A stretch of DNA of 36,760 nt. Origin: an uncultured Bacteroidales bacterium. Its GTDB lineage: Bacteria > Bacteroidota > Bacteroidia > Bacteroidales > Muribaculaceae. The notes beneath the pieces were generated by a model. It searched no databases, was not told the DNA's origin, and worked only from the letters and a program-made list of their open reading frames with translations. This document shows positions 1 through 8,013 of this stretch, one piece after another. The DNA is taken from positions 1-36,760 of the forward strand of contig CACXLJ010000020.1 in the NCBI GenBank assembly GCA_902768435.1, given 5' to 3'. The position numbers and the translations under genes were made by a program. Numbering within the stretch: the stretch's first letter is position 1; every line of letters starts with the position of its first letter.

Positions 1-95
<95 letters not shown>

Positions 96-102
96 TAATG
101 TG

Positions 103-138
103 AAAAGGCTCTGGAGTTTACTCCAGGGCCTTTTCTGT
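103..138 (+). terminator. rRNA operon terminator
   Basis: An inverted repeat starts just after the 5S gene: AAAAGGCTCTGGAG, a short TTTA loop, then CTCCAGGGCCTTTT, followed by CTGTTT. It fits an intrinsic terminator ending the rRNA operon. Confidence 0.85.
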
Positions 139-147
139 TTAACGGCA

Positions 148-238
148 CTGGTGGTCAGCGCTGCCACTATTGTGTAGTGCCATCGGCGTCGTACCACGCC
201 AGATGGTACGATTTAGTGGGAGAGTAGGTAACCGCCCC
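148..238 (+). pseudogene. degenerate second 5S rRNA copy
   Basis: The 3' half repeats the first 5S closely: ACCACGCC, GATGGTAC, then GTGGGAGAGTAGG and TAACCGCCCC at about 193-238. At the 5' side, GGTGGT (150-155) can pair with ACCGCC (231-236), so helix I is kept. The middle, which in a real 5S carries the conserved CCGAACAGAGAAGTTAAG region, is replaced by unrelated sequence that includes a GGCACT/AGTGCC inverted repeat. The copy is about 91 bases instead of about 110. It has its own terminator. I read it as an eroded tandem 5S gene. A diverged small RNA that reused the 5S ends is possible. Confidence 0.7.
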
Positions 239-244
239 TTAATT

Positions 245-283
245 GAAAGCTCTGGAGCTGCTGCTCCGGGGCTTTCGTTTTTT
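245..283 (+). terminator. terminator after the 5S-like copy
   Basis: GAAAGCTCTGGAG and CTCCGGGGCTTTC form a stem around a short CTGCTG loop, followed by CGTTTTTT. It resembles the terminator at 103-138 in its CTCTGGAG core, so the 5S plus terminator unit was probably duplicated together. Confidence 0.85.
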
Positions 284-372
284 ATAGCCGCTCTGGCCGC
301 TCTAGTAGCTCTAGATGTTCTAGTAGTTCTAGTAGCTCTAGATTTTCTAGTAGTTCTAGATATACTAGATTA
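283..372. repeat. 9-bp tandem repeat array, consensus TCTAGTAGT
   Basis: From 292 the sequence splits into nine in-register 9-mers: TCTGGCCGC, TCTAGTAGC, TCTAGATGT, TCTAGTAGT, TCTAGTAGC, TCTAGATTT, TCTAGTAGT, TCTAGATAT, ACTAGATTA. A weaker unit, TATAGCCGC, precedes them at 283. The core CTAG, normally a rare tetranucleotide in bacteria, occurs eight times in about 70 bases. One frame is open and would give a Leu/Val/Ala-rich repeat, but I see no start signal or codon pattern that makes it a gene. The remaining 160 bases before the next gene show no further feature I can support. Confidence 0.85.
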
Positions 373-532
373 GTTTGAGGGCTTGTGGTGGTAGGTATTC
401 TTGGGTTTTGAGGGTGATGTGGGATTATTAGAGAATAAAAATGTGGGGGATGGGCAATAAAATTGGGTTTTGTTCGTTTATGTTATAATTAAGGGCATAT
501 AGTCCTTGGTTTCGCAAAATGTTATGATATTC

Positions 533-2944
533 ATGAAACGGACGATATACATACTTGTTGCTGTGATGGTTGGCACGCTAACGATGGGCTTGAACTCGTG
601 TAAAACGCCTAAGATGCGTGTTGCCGATGAAGCCTATGAACGCGGCGAATTCTATGATGCCTCGAATATTTACCGCAAGATTTATAATAAGTTGAGCCAT
701 AAGGAAGACCGTTGGCTCAGAGGTGAGGTGGCGTATAAGATGGGTCTTTGCTACCGGAGACTTAACCAGAGTTCGCGTGCCGAAGCCGCCTTTGTGAATG
801 CGTTGCGCTATGAGTATGAGGAAGACAGCACAATATATCTGTATCTGGCTCAGGCCCAGCATATGAACGGCAAATGGAAAGATGCCAGGCAGAATTATGA
901 AAAGTATTTGACCTATGTTCCTGACGACTATGTGTCGCAGCAGGGCATTCGTGCCTGTGACATGGCACCCAAATGGAAAGAAGACGGGTCGCGCTACACC
1001 GTGAAACTCGACAAGATGTTTAACTCACGCCGTGCCGACTTCTGCCCTCAGTACCTTGGTGCCGATTTCGACCAGATATTCTTCACCTCGTCGACCGAGA
1101 AGGCAACAGGTGAGACCAAGAGCGAGATTACTGGCACGAAACGCAGCGACATCTTCTTCTCGAAGAAGGATGAGAAAGGCAAGTGGACGCGTCCCCAACC
1201 TGTTGAGGGTGATCTTAACACCGAGTGGGATGAGGGTGTGACCTCGTTTAGCCCTGACGGCAGCACGATGTATCTGGCCAAGGTGATCAGGAAAGCCGAT
1301 GGCCCCTCGGCGGTAGAAATCTATACATCGACGCGCTCGGAGGCCAAGTGGGGCGCTGCCGCAAAATTTGACATCACCGCCGACACGCTTTCGTCGTATG
1401 GCGACCCAGCAGTGAGCGCTGACGGAAATTGGCTCTACTTCACGAGCGACATGCCAGGTGGCTATGGCGGCCTGGACTTGTGGCGCATCAATATAAAAGA
1501 TCGCATAGGTACGCTGCAGAACATGGGCGGGCAAATTAACACACCCGGTGATGAGCGTTTCCCCTTTTGCCGCACCGACAGCCTGCTCTACTTCTCGAGC
1601 AATGGCCATGCCGGATTTGGTGGATTGGACCTGTTCAGGGCCGCGCTGCAGCCCTCGGGCAAATGGTTTATCCAGAACATGGGAGCGCCCATGAACTCGT
1701 CGGCCGACGACTTCGGCATTACCTATGGCAAGGGCGAAACTGGTTTCTTCAGTTCCAACCGCAAGGATGCTCGTGGTTATGACAAGATATACACTTTCGA
1801 GAAACCTGAACTCAAGGTGTGGATTTCGGGTTATGTGCTCGACAAGGACGAAGAACCCGTGCCCAATGCCGTGATACGCATTGTGGGTGATGACGGCAGC
1901 AACCAGAAGGCCGCCGCCAACCCCGACGGCAGTTTCCGCTTTGACCTGGAGCGCGGCGTGAAATATGTGATGCTTGCAGGCGCCAATGGCTACATGAATT
2001 CTCAGCAGCAGTTTGAGAGCGACCTTGAGGAGGCCGATGCCGAGTACTATGTGGACTTTGTGCTTGCCGCCATGATGAAGCCGCAGGTGGTTGAAAACAT
2101 CTTCTACGACTTCGACAAGGCCTCGTTGCGTCCTGCCTCGAAAAAGGCCCTCGACGACCTGGTGAAGACCTTGAATGAGAATCCTTATGTGACCATAGAA
2201 CTCTCGGCTCACACCGACCGTGTGGGCAGTGACCAGTATAACGACGGACTGAGTCAGCGTCGTGCCCAGTCGGTAGTAGATTACCTCGTGAAGCACGGCA
2301 TTGACATGGCGCGCCTGAAACCGCAGGGCTACGGCAAACGCCGCCCCAAGGTGGTGACCAAGCGCATCAATCGCCTTTACCCGCAGTTTGCCGTGGGCGA
2401 CACGCTGAATGTAGAGCGCGTGGATACCCTCTCGAAGGAAGACAAGGCCGCAGCTGACCAGATTAACCGCCGCACCGAATTCATGGTGCTGAGCACCAAT
2501 TTCCAACCCTTTGCCGAAGACCTGAAGCGTATGCGCGAAGAGGCTGAACGCCTTAAGGCCGAAGCCGAAGAGCGTGGCGAGACCTTTATCCCGCCCGCCT
2601 ATCTGCAGGGTGAGGATAAGAAAGACGGGACCAGTTCTGCCGCATTTGGCACGACGGTAAAGAATCCTGATAATCTTGACAATGATGCCGAAGCATTGAA
2701 AAAGAAGGAGATGGAAAAGGCCGGCCTTGATCCCGATAAGGAAAGCAATAAACCCGATGTTGGTGGGCTCTCTGGCCCTGGCACGAAGGGTGGGGGCAAT
2801 AACTCAGGCAATAATTCGGGCTCGGGCTCGGGCAGAGGCTCAGGCAACGGCTCACGGGGTGGCAACAAGGGTTCGGACCTTGATGGCATGACGCCACAGC
2901 AGATTATTGACAAGGCCCGAAAAGACTCCAAAAAGGGTCATTAA
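533..2944 (+). CDS. porE: PorE-like OmpA-family lipoprotein (TPR, PD40 propeller, carboxypeptidase-regulatory-like, OmpA)
   Basis: This 803-residue lipoprotein has the PorE domain order. A signal peptide ends in a lipobox (LNSC near residue 23). TPR-type helices follow (about 30-155), then a PD40/WD40-like propeller (about 165-425) with repeated 'DLWRI', 'LYFSSNG' and 'DKIYTF' blades, a carboxypeptidase-regulatory-like domain (about 430-515), and an OmpA_C domain (about 520-655) with the peptidoglycan-binding stretch HTDRVGSDQYN...LSQRRAQSV and NRRTEF. In T9SS bacteria PorE tethers the outer-membrane machinery to peptidoglycan. A loop of about 40 residues sits inside the OmpA domain, before NRRTEF. 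The tail is charged and then rich in Gly, Asn and Ser. I chose the ATG at 533 because it starts the signal peptide MKRTIYIL; ATG 524 and TTG 506 are also in frame. Related OmpA lipoproteins share this architecture, so the porE name is probable, not proven. Confidence 0.8.
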   Translation: MKRTIYILVAVMVGTLTMGLNSCKTPKMRVADEAYERGEFYDASNIYRKIYNKLSHKEDRWLRGEVAYKMGLCYRRLNQSSRAEAAFVNALRYEYEEDSTIYLYLAQAQHMNGKWKDARQNYEKYLTYVPDDYVSQQGIRACDMAPKWKEDGSRYTVKLDKMFNSRRADFCPQYLGADFDQIFFTSSTEKATGETKSEITGTKRSDIFFSKKDEKGKWTRPQPVEGDLNTEWDEGVTSFSPDGSTMYLAKVIRKADGPSAVEIYTSTRSEAKWGAAAKFDITADTLSSYGDPAVSADGNWLYFTSDMPGGYGGLDLWRINIKDRIGTLQNMGGQINTPGDERFPFCRTDSLLYFSSNGHAGFGGLDLFRAALQPSGKWFIQNMGAPMNSSADDFGITYGKGETGFFSSNRKDARGYDKIYTFEKPELKVWISGYVLDKDEEPVPNAVIRIVGDDGSNQKAAANPDGSFRFDLERGVKYVMLAGANGYMNSQQQFESDLEEADAEYYVDFVLAAMMKPQVVENIFYDFDKASLRPASKKALDDLVKTLNENPYVTIELSAHTDRVGSDQYNDGLSQRRAQSVVDYLVKHGIDMARLKPQGYGKRRPKVVTKRINRLYPQFAVGDTLNVERVDTLSKEDKAAADQINRRTEFMVLSTNFQPFAEDLKRMREEAERLKAEAEERGETFIPPAYLQGEDKKDGTSSAAFGTTVKNPDNLDNDAEALKKKEMEKAGLDPDKESNKPDVGGLSGPGTKGGGNNSGNNSGSGSGRGSGNGSRGGNKGSDLDGMTPQQIIDKARKDSKKGH

Positions 2945-2978
2945 CCCACTAAACTGAAAACCTTAAACCAAACAAGAT

Positions 2979-3590
2979 ATGTTCTCAGGAATAGTAGAAG
3001 AGGCCGCCCAAGTGGTGGCATTAGAGAGAGAAGAAGGAAACCTGCACATCACGCTGAAGTGCAGTTTTACCGACGAGTTGAAAATTGACCAGAGTGTAGC
3101 GCACAACGGAGTGTGCCTCACGGTGGTGAAACTGCCTGGCGACGGAACCTATACTGTAACAGCCGTGCAGGAGACACTTGACCGCAGTAATCTGGGCCTG
3201 CTCAAGGTGGGCGATGAGGTGAATGTTGAGCGCAGCATGCTCATGAACGGCCGCCTCGATGGCCACATTGTGCAAGGTCATGTTGACCAGACGGCTACCT
3301 GCCAAAGCGTGACCGAAGAAGACGGCAGCTGGCGCTACCGCTTTGCCTACGAGGTGCCTGCTGGCATGGCCTCGAAAGGATATGTGACAGTTGAGAAGGG
3401 CAGCGTGACGGTGAACGGCGTGAGCCTGACGGTGTGCAACAGCGAGGCTAACAGCTTTGAGGTTGCCATTATCCCCTATACCCACCAGTTGACCAACTTC
3501 CACAACATTGTGAAGGGCACAGTGGTGAATCTGGAGTTTGACATCATAGGCAAGTATCTTGCCCGCCTCATGGAATTTACAACGAAATGA
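2979..3590 (+). CDS. ribE: riboflavin synthase, alpha subunit
   Basis: It converts two 6,7-dimethyl-8-ribityllumazine molecules into riboflavin plus a pyrimidine product, in the cytoplasm. The protein has 203 residues, the usual length, and begins with the hallmark MFSGIVEE. It has two lumazine-binding repeats of about 95 residues, marked by HNGVCLTVV (about 43-51) and VNGVSLTVC (about 146-154). GHIVQGHVDQ lies at the domain border. It starts 34 bases after the PorE-like gene, and its stop overlaps the next start in an ATGA. The deaminase/reductase gene of the same pathway, ribD, is at 23532-24581; the other rib genes are not in the window. Confidence 0.95.
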   Translation: MFSGIVEEAAQVVALEREEGNLHITLKCSFTDELKIDQSVAHNGVCLTVVKLPGDGTYTVTAVQETLDRSNLGLLKVGDEVNVERSMLMNGRLDGHIVQGHVDQTATCQSVTEEDGSWRYRFAYEVPAGMASKGYVTVEKGSVTVNGVSLTVCNSEANSFEVAIIPYTHQLTNFHNIVKGTVVNLEFDIIGKYLARLMEFTTK

Positions 3591-4114
3591 AGAAGATAGG
3601 CATCATCAGCGACACGCACAGCTACTGGGACGACCGCTATGCGGTGCACTTTGCCGACTGCGACGAGATATGGCACGCAGGCGACATAGGCAACGAGAAA
3701 GTGGCGTTGCGTCTCGAGGGGCTGGTGCCAGTGTTCAGGGCTGTATATGGCAATGCCGACGGCGGGGTGCTGCGTCATAAGTACAAAGAGATGGAAATCT
3801 TTGAGACCGAGGGCGTGAAGGTGGTGCTGACGCACATTGGCGGTTATCCTGGCCGTTATGCGCCGGGCATACGCACGCGGCTGCAACTGTCGCAGCCCAA
3901 ACTTTTTGTGTGCGGCCACAGTCACATACTGAAGGTGATACCCGACCGTCAGCTGGGTGTGCTCACCATCAATCCAGGAGCGGCAGGTCGCCAAGGGTGG
4001 CAAAAGGTGCGCACTCTCATCAAACTCACACTCGACAACGGGGAAATAACCGGCTGCCAAGTGATAGAACTTGCCGAAGACCGCGAGAATCCGCAAGGAA
4101 GTATTTTAGATTAA
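3587..4114 (+). CDS. YfcE/MJ0936-type metallophosphoesterase
   Basis: A 175-residue calcineurin-like phosphoesterase with the metal-binding motifs in order: SDTHS (about 8-12), HAGDIG (about 30-35), GNADG (about 54-58), a His in LTHIGGYPG (about 81-89), and CGHSHI (about 108-113). Small enzymes of this family hydrolyse phosphodiesters in vitro; their physiological substrate is mostly unclear. The ATG overlaps the riboflavin synthase stop by four bases, so the two are almost certainly translated from one mRNA. No sign of export. Confidence 0.88.
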   Translation: MKKIGIISDTHSYWDDRYAVHFADCDEIWHAGDIGNEKVALRLEGLVPVFRAVYGNADGGVLRHKYKEMEIFETEGVKVVLTHIGGYPGRYAPGIRTRLQLSQPKLFVCGHSHILKVIPDRQLGVLTINPGAAGRQGWQKVRTLIKLTLDNGEITGCQVIELAEDRENPQGSILD

Positions 4115-4128
4115 GTTAAAAAAGAGAT

Positions 4129-4635
4129 ATGACGATGAAACACTACATGTTGCTGGTCGTGGCGGTGCTGATGTTGGGTGCTGTGGGCTGCAAGACCAGT
4201 GAAGAGAACTACAAGGCCGCCTATGACAAGGCTGTGGCACGCACACAGGAGAATGTGGGTCTGGAGGCCTATGACAAGGTGCAAGCCGAGAAACGCCGCT
4301 ACACCGAGGTGGTGAATGGCGACAGCGTGCGTGTGGTGCGCGCTCACTGCAACATTGTTGACGGACAGCATGCCGATGTGAAGAAATATAGTGTGGTGGT
4401 GGCGGTGTTTGACCAGTTGATTAATGCGCGTTCCTATCGCGACCGCCTGAAGGAACAGGAAGGCTTTGAATCGTATGTGGTGATGAACAACAGCGACAAG
4501 AAGTATCATGTGATAGTTCAGGGATTTGACGACAAGCCTCAGGCAGTGGCATTTATCAAGAACATTCAGGAGAATCCCAGCTTCATGAAGATGAAAATAC
4601 TGGTGCCCATCCCGTGGATACTGGAGAAGCGCTGA
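4129..4635 (+). CDS. SPOR-domain lipoprotein
   Basis: A 168-residue protein with a signal peptide ending in the lipobox LGAVGC, then a short helical linker and a C-terminal SPOR-like domain (about 85-165: YSVVVAVF, ARSYRDRLKEQE, YHVIVQGFDDKPQAVAFI). SPOR domains bind glycan strands lacking stem peptides, often at the division site, so the protein is likely a periplasm-facing lipoprotein at peptidoglycan. It begins 14 bases after the phosphoesterase and is the last gene before a strong terminator. ATG 4135 (MKHYML) is an alternative start. The SPOR call comes from the pattern; the exact cell-wall role is not known. Confidence 0.78.
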   Translation: MTMKHYMLLVVAVLMLGAVGCKTSEENYKAAYDKAVARTQENVGLEAYDKVQAEKRRYTEVVNGDSVRVVRAHCNIVDGQHADVKKYSVVVAVFDQLINARSYRDRLKEQEGFESYVVMNNSDKKYHVIVQGFDDKPQAVAFIKNIQENPSFMKMKILVPIPWILEKR

Positions 4636-4748
4636 TGATTGAGGGAGCGAGCGTTGCTCGCGGTTAAGAGTTGGCATCAAATAAGAGTCAGGTTTGTAGA
4701 ATGTAGACCGAGAATGGGCGTACACCTTCTTGGCTGAAACGAAATAGT

Positions 4749-4782
4749 AACGCCCTGCTTTGTGACCACGAAGCAGGGCGTT
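4749..4782. terminator. bidirectional terminator between convergent operons
   Basis: A perfect 12-bp stem, AACGCCCTGCTT (4749-4760) with AAGCAGGGCGTT (4771-4782), and a 10-base loop. It lies between the + strand SPOR gene and the - strand korB gene, and would serve both. A smaller GCGAGC/GCTCGC hairpin lies at 4647-4661, right after the SPOR gene stop. Confidence 0.8.
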
Positions 4783-4813
4783 GTTGTTAGTTGCAGTTTT
4801 GTGTGGCTGGCGT

Positions 4814-5842
4814 TTACTTCACCTCCCAGGTGTCGCCTGCCATGACCATCTCGCGCAGTGTCTCGAAGCCGCGTTTGCCTTGCACGGCATCGACCTGAGC
4901 CTGCACCTCGGCATCGTAGGTGAGTGCTTCCACATCGCGAATCACGCCAAGAGCGAGGGGCAGTTCGTGTCCGTCCATCATGGCGAGTTGCTGGTGCAGG
5001 AAGTTGTTCTCGCAGTGTGCGTCGTGCACGAGCACATCGTCGATGGTATAGCCATCTTCACCAATAGTTACAGCCTTGAGTCCGAAACCGTCTTGCACAA
5101 TGCCCTTGTCGCGGTTCTTGCCGAAGATCATCTTCTCGCCGTGCACGAGGTGAATGGTGCGGTCGGGGCGAGTCTCGCGGTCGGTCACGAAGTTGTGGAT
5201 GCCATTGTTGAAAATCATGCAGTTTTGCAGGATTTCGACCACCGAGCAGCCGCGATGCTTTTGTGCCTCGACCAGAATCTCTTGAGAAATCTGGAGTTCG
5301 ACATCGATGCTGCGGGCAAAGAAAGTGCCGCGCGCGCCAAACACGAGTTCGGCAGGGATGAAGGGGTCCTCGGTGGTGCCGTAAGGCGACGACTTGGAGA
5401 CGCAGCCACGGTCGCTTGTGGGTGAGAACTGACCCTTGGTGAGGCCGTAGATCTTGTTGTTGAGCAAGATGAGGTTGAGGTCGATGTTGCGACGCACCTC
5501 GTGGATGAAGTGGTTGCCGCCGATGGCGAGACCGTCGCCGTCGCCCGAAATCTGCCAAACGGTCATTTCGGGATTAGCCACCTTGAAGCCAGTGGCCACG
5601 GCGCCGCCACGACCATGAATGGTGTGGAAACCATAGGTGTTCATGTAGTAGGGCAGGCGTGACGAGCATCCGATGCCCGAGATGACGGCAGTCATGTGGG
5701 GCGGAATGCCGAGTTGGGCCATAGCCTTGTGAAGCACATTGAGCACGGCGTGGTCGCCGCATCCAGGACACCAGCGCACCGACTGGTCGCTCTTGAAATC
5801 CTTAGGTTGGTATTTCTGGGTGTTCATATTGTTCTGTTCCAT
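4814..5842 (-). CDS. korB: 2-oxoglutarate:ferredoxin oxidoreductase, beta subunit
   Basis: The thiamine-pyrophosphate subunit of the enzyme that interconverts 2-oxoglutarate and succinyl-CoA with ferredoxin. The 342-residue protein has the KorB motif WCPGCGDH (about 24-31), GIGCSSRLPYY (about 56-66), HGRGGAVATG (about 76-85) and the TPP/Mg motif GDGDGLAIGGNH (about 100-111), then NNKIYGLTKGQFSPTS, typical for KorB rather than PorB. The start is one base after the korA stop, behind a clear GGAGGT ribosome site overlapping the end of korA, so translation is coupled. With korA it forms a two-gene operon. Confidence 0.93.
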   Translation of the reverse strand: MEQNNMNTQKYQPKDFKSDQSVRWCPGCGDHAVLNVLHKAMAQLGIPPHMTAVISGIGCSSRLPYYMNTYGFHTIHGRGGAVATGFKVANPEMTVWQISGDGDGLAIGGNHFIHEVRRNIDLNLILLNNKIYGLTKGQFSPTSDRGCVSKSSPYGTTEDPFIPAELVFGARGTFFARSIDVELQISQEILVEAQKHRGCSVVEILQNCMIFNNGIHNFVTDRETRPDRTIHLVHGEKMIFGKNRDKGIVQDGFGLKAVTIGEDGYTIDDVLVHDAHCENNFLHQQLAMMDGHELPLALGVIRDVEALTYDAEVQAQVDAVQGKRGFETLREMVMAGDTWEVK

Positions 5843-5843
5843 A

Positions 5844-7694
5844 TCATTTACCTCCCATTATTTTTTTTACGCCATCTACAATGTCGTGAACCATGAAGGG
5901 TTGACCTTGCACCTTGTTGATGCGCTTGATGTTGAGATTAGGAATTTTTGACTGCAGATAGGCAGCAAACTGGCCGTTGTTGAGTTCGGCCACAATCACA
6001 TTCTTGTAGCCCGCGAGCACCTCCTCGGTGTTGGTGGGCAGCGGGTTGATGTACTGGAACTGAGCGAAGTCGATGTTGCGGCCGGCCTTGTTGAGTTCCT
6101 CGTAGGCGGTGTAGATGTGTCCGTAGGTTCCGCCCCATCCCACGAGGATGGTGTCGGTCTGGTTGTCGCACTCGGTGAGCACCTCGAGTTCGGGGATGTA
6201 CTTGGCCACATTCTGCACCTTGAGTTCGCGAGCCTTGACCATGCGTTCGTGGTTCTCGGGATTGTTAGAGAGGGTGCTGGTGTTGTAGTCCTTCTCGAGA
6301 CCGCCCACGCGGTGTTCGAAGCCCTCGGTGCCGGGGATTGCCCAATAGCGCACATTGTCGATGTTGCGCATGTATGGGGTCCAGTGTCCGCGCATGTCCT
6401 TGGTCACGAAGTTGGGGTGAATGTCGGGGTAATCGCCCACCTCGGGGATGCGCCATGCCGAAGAGCCGTTGGCAATGAAGGCGTCGGTGAGCAGGATGAC
6501 GGGAGTCATGTGCTCGAGTGCAATGCGTGCTGCTTCAAATGCCATGTGGAAGCAGTCGGCCGGCGAGAGTGCTGCCAGCACCACGAGGGGGCATTCGCCG
6601 CTGCGGCCATAGAGAGCCTGCATGAGGTCGGTCTGTTCGGTCTTGGTGGGAAGTCCGGTCGAGGGGCCGCCACGCTGCACATCGATCACCACAAGGGGAA
6701 GTTCGGCCATCACAGCCAGTCCCAGACCTTCGCTCTTGAGTGCGAGACCGGGGCCCGAAGTGGAGGTTACAGCGAGGTGTCCGGCATAGGATGCACCGAT
6801 AGCCGAGCATATGCCGCCAATCTCGTCTTCCATCTGAATGGCCTTGACGCCCATGTCGCGTCGCTTGGCGAGTTCGTGCAAAATGTCGGTTGCAGGGGTG
6901 ATGGGATAACTGCCCAGGAACAAGGGGCGTCCGCTCTTCTCAGAAGCGAGGATGAGTCCCCAAGCGGTGGCCTTGTTGCCGTTGACATCGGTGTAGATGC
7001 CCGGGCGGAACTTGTCGGTCTCGATGCGGTAGTTCGATACTGATGCGTGGATATTGTGTCCGTAGTCGTAGCCGCCGCGAATCACCTTGGCATTGGCCTC
7101 ATAGACTTCGGGCTTCTTCTCAAACTTGCGTTGCAGGTAGCGCAGCGGTGCGCTCATGGGCAGGTTGAAGAGCCAGCACACGAGACCAAGCGCGAACATG
7201 TTGCGGCACTTCATTTGTGCCTTGAGGTCCATGCCGCTGTCGGCCAGCGCAGCCTTCACCATCTCGGTCATGGGCACTTCCACAACCTGAGTGTTGAGGT
7301 GCAGTTCCTTGTAGGGCTTGTCGGTCTTGAACTCGGCTTTTTCCAGGTCGGCTTTCTGGAACGAGTTGATGTCGACAATGACCACGCCACGGGGGCTGAG
7401 GAATCTCACATTCTGCTTGAGTGCAGCGGGATTCATGGCGACCAGCACATCACACTCATCGCCAGGGGTGTGCACACCGTGACCAATGTTGACTTGGAAA
7501 CCACTCACGCCATTGAGCGAGCCTTGCGGGGCGCGCACCTCGGCGGGGTAGTCGGGGAAAGTTGAAATGATGTCGCCAATCTCGGCCGACACATTCGAGA
7601 AGATGTTGCCGGCGAGCTGCATACCGTCGCCACTGTCGCCTGAGAAACGGACGACGATGCTCTGACGGAAACGAACATTGTTTTTTTCTAACAT
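5844..7694 (-). CDS. korA: 2-oxoglutarate:ferredoxin oxidoreductase, fused gamma-alpha subunit
   Basis: A 616-residue subunit in the fused form common in Bacteroidota. The N-terminal gamma domain (about 10-190) starts VVRFSGDSGDGMQLAGN and contains the conserved APQGSLNGVSGFQ. The alpha domain follows (about 230-616), with SYPITPATDILHEL, EDEIGGICSAIGASYAG, TSTSGPGLALKSEGLGLAVM and the KorA signature QRGGPSTGLPTKTEQTDL. Together with KorB it makes a ferredoxin-linked 2-oxoacid oxidoreductase, used in the reductive branch of anaerobic carbon metabolism. A related 2-oxoacid as substrate cannot be excluded from sequence alone, but the motifs favour 2-oxoglutarate. Confidence 0.92.
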   Translation of the reverse strand: MLEKNNVRFRQSIVVRFSGDSGDGMQLAGNIFSNVSAEIGDIISTFPDYPAEVRAPQGSLNGVSGFQVNIGHGVHTPGDECDVLVAMNPAALKQNVRFLSPRGVVIVDINSFQKADLEKAEFKTDKPYKELHLNTQVVEVPMTEMVKAALADSGMDLKAQMKCRNMFALGLVCWLFNLPMSAPLRYLQRKFEKKPEVYEANAKVIRGGYDYGHNIHASVSNYRIETDKFRPGIYTDVNGNKATAWGLILASEKSGRPLFLGSYPITPATDILHELAKRRDMGVKAIQMEDEIGGICSAIGASYAGHLAVTSTSGPGLALKSEGLGLAVMAELPLVVIDVQRGGPSTGLPTKTEQTDLMQALYGRSGECPLVVLAALSPADCFHMAFEAARIALEHMTPVILLTDAFIANGSSAWRIPEVGDYPDIHPNFVTKDMRGHWTPYMRNIDNVRYWAIPGTEGFEHRVGGLEKDYNTSTLSNNPENHERMVKARELKVQNVAKYIPELEVLTECDNQTDTILVGWGGTYGHIYTAYEELNKAGRNIDFAQFQYINPLPTNTEEVLAGYKNVIVAELNNGQFAAYLQSKIPNLNIKRINKVQGQPFMVHDIVDGVKKIMGGK

Positions 7695-7752
7695 ATCGGA
7701 ATTTAAGTGTTTAATAACTTGATTTCACAAGACATTTCATGAATTACGGGGG

Positions 7753-7760
7753 CAAAGTTA
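7753..7760 (-). promoter_or_regulatory. -7 box for korAB
   Basis: On the minus strand this reads TAACTTTG, matching the Bacteroidota TAnnTTTG box, about 58 bases before the korA ATG. No good TTTG -33 box lies at the right distance. The other bases of the 7695-8013 gap hold the terminator at 7952-7987 and otherwise nothing I recognise. Confidence 0.55.
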
Positions 7761-7951
7761 GGCATAAAGTGGACAATAAAAAATTTTAGAGGTGAAAACT
7801 TCGTTAAATCTCTAAATTTTAAGCAAGTAGGTGGTTTTGGCAAAATGAAACGAAAAGCGGGTTTTGGTTGTCACAATGATAACGGAATATGAGGGATTCA
7901 GTAGCAATGTGCTTGATAAAAAATCGGGTTGATAATCGTGAGCTAAAAAAC

Positions 7952-7987
7952 AAAAAACTCCCGCCCGGGAGTGGGCGAGAGTTTTTT
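7952..7987 (-). terminator. terminator of the 8014-9159 gene
   Basis: AAAAAACTC and GAGTTTTTT enclose an inner CGCCC/GGGCG stem. On the minus strand, the long GC stem followed by a run of T lies just after the stop of the secreted protein gene. Confidence 0.85.
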
Positions 7988-8013
7988 ATGAGAGTTACTG
8001 AATAAGAGTTCTC

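Noticed and set aside
170..373. Open frame through the 5S-like copy and the 9-bp array
   Set aside because: The 9-bp period keeps one frame open by itself; no start signal and no conserved protein pattern.
283..446. CRISPR array as an explanation of the short repeats
   Set aside because: Units are 9 bp, directly adjacent, with no spacers; no cas genes in the window.
1025..2506. Long open frame of 493 codons on the minus strand inside the PorE-like gene
   Set aside because: It is antisense to a clear multi-domain protein, rich in His, Val, Leu and Arg as expected from the opposite strand of this codon usage, and shows no family motif.
6117..7043. Plus-strand open frame of 308 codons within korA
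   Set aside because: Antisense to a well conserved enzyme; no promoter or motif.
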